Positions 4,447 through 5,334 of a stretch of DNA of 5,334 bases are shown here, in pieces. The stretch is taken from positions 1 through 5,334 of the forward strand of contig CAYUSA010000099.1 of assembly GCA_964447335.1 (NCBI GenBank), in the 5' to 3' direction. The position numbers and the translations under genes were made by a program. The DNA is from HRBIN12 sp964447335. Its GTDB lineage: Bacteria > Actinomycetota > UBA4738 > HRBIN12. The notes beneath the pieces were generated by a model, which was not told where the DNA came from, ran no database searches, and worked only from the letters and a program-made list of their open reading frames with translations. Within the stretch, counting starts at the first letter, position 1; each line of letters begins with the position of its first letter.

Positions 4447-5334
4447 TCAGGGATCCGTGAGCTCGGCGAGGCGGCGCTCGAGGAAGGCGCGCTCCATCGG
4501 GTTCGCCGAGAGCTCGAGCGCCCGGCGGTACGCCGCCGCCGCCTCGTCCCCACGGCCGAGCCGGCGGAGCAGGTCGGCGCGTGCCGCGTGGAACAGGTGG
4601 TACGTGTCGAGCTCGGCGGCGAGCGCGTCCACGAGGGGGAGCGCGCGGTCGGGGCCGTCTGCCATAGCCACCGCGACCGCGCGGTTCAGCTCGACGACCG
4701 GCGAGGGCGTCATCGATGCGAGCGCGCCGTACAGGGTCGCGATCTGCGACCAGTCCGTGTCCTGCGGTCGCGGAGCGCGAGCGTGGAGCGCGGCGATCGC
4801 CGCCTGCACCTGGTACGGCCCCGGTCGGCGAGCGGCGAGAGCGCCGTCGAGCAGCGCGAGCCCCTCGTCGATCGCGTCGTGGTCCCAGCGCGACCGGTCC
4901 TGGTCCTCGAGCAGGACGAGGTCCCCGGCGTCGTCGGTCCTCGCGTCTCGGCGCGAGTCCTGCAGCAGCAGCAGCGCGAGCAGGCAGCGCACCTCGGGCT
5001 CGCCGGGCACGAGCCGGTCCAGGACGCGGGCGAGCCGAATCGCCTCCTCGCACAGGTCGGCTCGGACGAGCGGTCCCGACGTCGTCGCGTAGCCCTCGTT
5101 GAAGATCAGGTAGAGGACCGCGAGCACCCCCGGCACCCGGTCGGGCAGGAGCTCGGGTGGCGGGACGCGGTAGGGGATGCCGGCGTCGCGGATCTTGCGC
5201 TTCGCGCGGACGAGGCGTTGCGCCATCGTCGGCTCGGGAACGAGGAACGCGCGGGCGATCTCGGTCGTCGCGAGCCCCCCGAGGGTGCGGAGCGTGAGCG
5301 CCACGCGGGCGTCCATCGGCAGCGCGGGGTGGCA
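4447..5334 (-). CDS. ECF42-type RNA polymerase sigma factor with C-terminal TPR extension (5' end off window)
   Basis: 295 codons and the stop are visible, with the reading frame open to the right edge. The first visible residues, CHPALP, continue into a sigma region 4 helix-turn-helix (about 8-50): LTLRTLGGLATTEIARAFLV and then MAQRLVRAKRKIRDAGIPYRVP, which would read the -35 element. The sigma 2 region lies outside the window, so the ATG at 5316 is internal and not the start. Residues about 65-165 carry the DUF6596-type block (VLYLIFNEGYATTSG) characteristic of ECF42. Residues about 210-292 hold TPR-like helices (ELNRAVAVAMADGPDRALPL, then FHAARADLLRRLGRGDEAAAAYRRAL). This group typically has no anti-sigma factor, has a C-terminal extension of about 200 residues needed for activity, and lies next to genes for small DGPF/YCII-like proteins. 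Such a partner would be expected beyond the right edge. Convergent with trpB2. Confidence 0.9.
   Translation of the reverse strand, partial: CHPALPMDARVALTLRTLGGLATTEIARAFLVPEPTMAQRLVRAKRKIRDAGIPYRVPPPELLPDRVPGVLAVLYLIFNEGYATTSGPLVRADLCEEAIRLARVLDRLVPGEPEVRCLLALLLLQDSRRDARTDDAGDLVLLEDQDRSRWDHDAIDEGLALLDGALAARRPGPYQVQAAIAALHARAPRPQDTDWSQIATLYGALASMTPSPVVELNRAVAVAMADGPDRALPLVDALAAELDTYHLFHAARADLLRRLGRGDEAAAAYRRALELSANPMERAFLERRLAELTDP

Noticed and set aside
4406..5102. Plus-strand open frames opposite the sigma-factor gene
   Set aside because: They are Arg/Ser/Ala-rich with no motif, and the minus strand gives a coherent sigma factor.
1..5334. CRISPR array, tRNA/rRNA, insertion sequence, toxin-antitoxin or phage defence system
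   Set aside because: No direct-repeat array, terminal inverted repeats, transposase-like protein or defence-type domain was seen. All long genes belong to known cellular families.

Overview
The window is GC-rich DNA, with G or C at nearly every third codon position, and it is densely coding. I read it as chromosomal DNA of an actinobacterium or close relative. The supporting points are a phosphatidylinositol-phosphate-synthase-like membrane enzyme, an ECF42-type sigma factor with a TPR tail, TANNNT-type -10 boxes and candidate leaderless starts. The GreA motif reads GDIRENAEYDAAK, whereas the mycobacterial/streptomycete form I remember is GDLRENGGYHAA. That points, weakly, to a deep-branching lineage rather than a classical one. 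No 16S or other taxonomic marker is present, so the assignment is an inference.

Layout. Positions 1-1247 (minus strand) hold a secreted, membrane-anchored trypsin-like serine protease with a TPR segment; its 3' end is cut by the window edge. A 99-nt divergent promoter region (1248-1346) separates it from greA (1347-1880, plus). It is followed in the same direction by a PIP-synthase-like CDP-alcohol phosphatidyltransferase (1918-2616), a small Rieske [2Fe-2S] protein (2618-2947; one base between the genes, so probably co-transcribed) and a TrpB2-type tryptophan synthase beta chain (3028-4404). The 80-nt gap before trpB2 holds an inverted repeat, a possible -10 box and a strong Shine-Dalgarno. 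Positions 4447-5334 (minus) encode the C-terminal part of an ECF42-like sigma factor, tail-to-tail with trpB2; its 5' end is off the window.

How the genes work together. Apart from the tightly spaced phosphatidyltransferase/Rieske pair, nothing shows one shared pathway. The genes are mostly housekeeping: transcript cleavage, phospholipid head-group synthesis, electron transfer, tryptophan/indole metabolism, envelope proteolysis and a stress-type sigma factor. I found no mobile element, CRISPR array, tRNA, rRNA or obvious new defence system. The points worth a second look are the protease architecture, the candidate leaderless promoters, the bc1-style Rieske motif in a free-standing small protein, the trpB2 leader and the sigma factor fused to TPRs. 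Many other long open frames on both strands are high-GC shadows.
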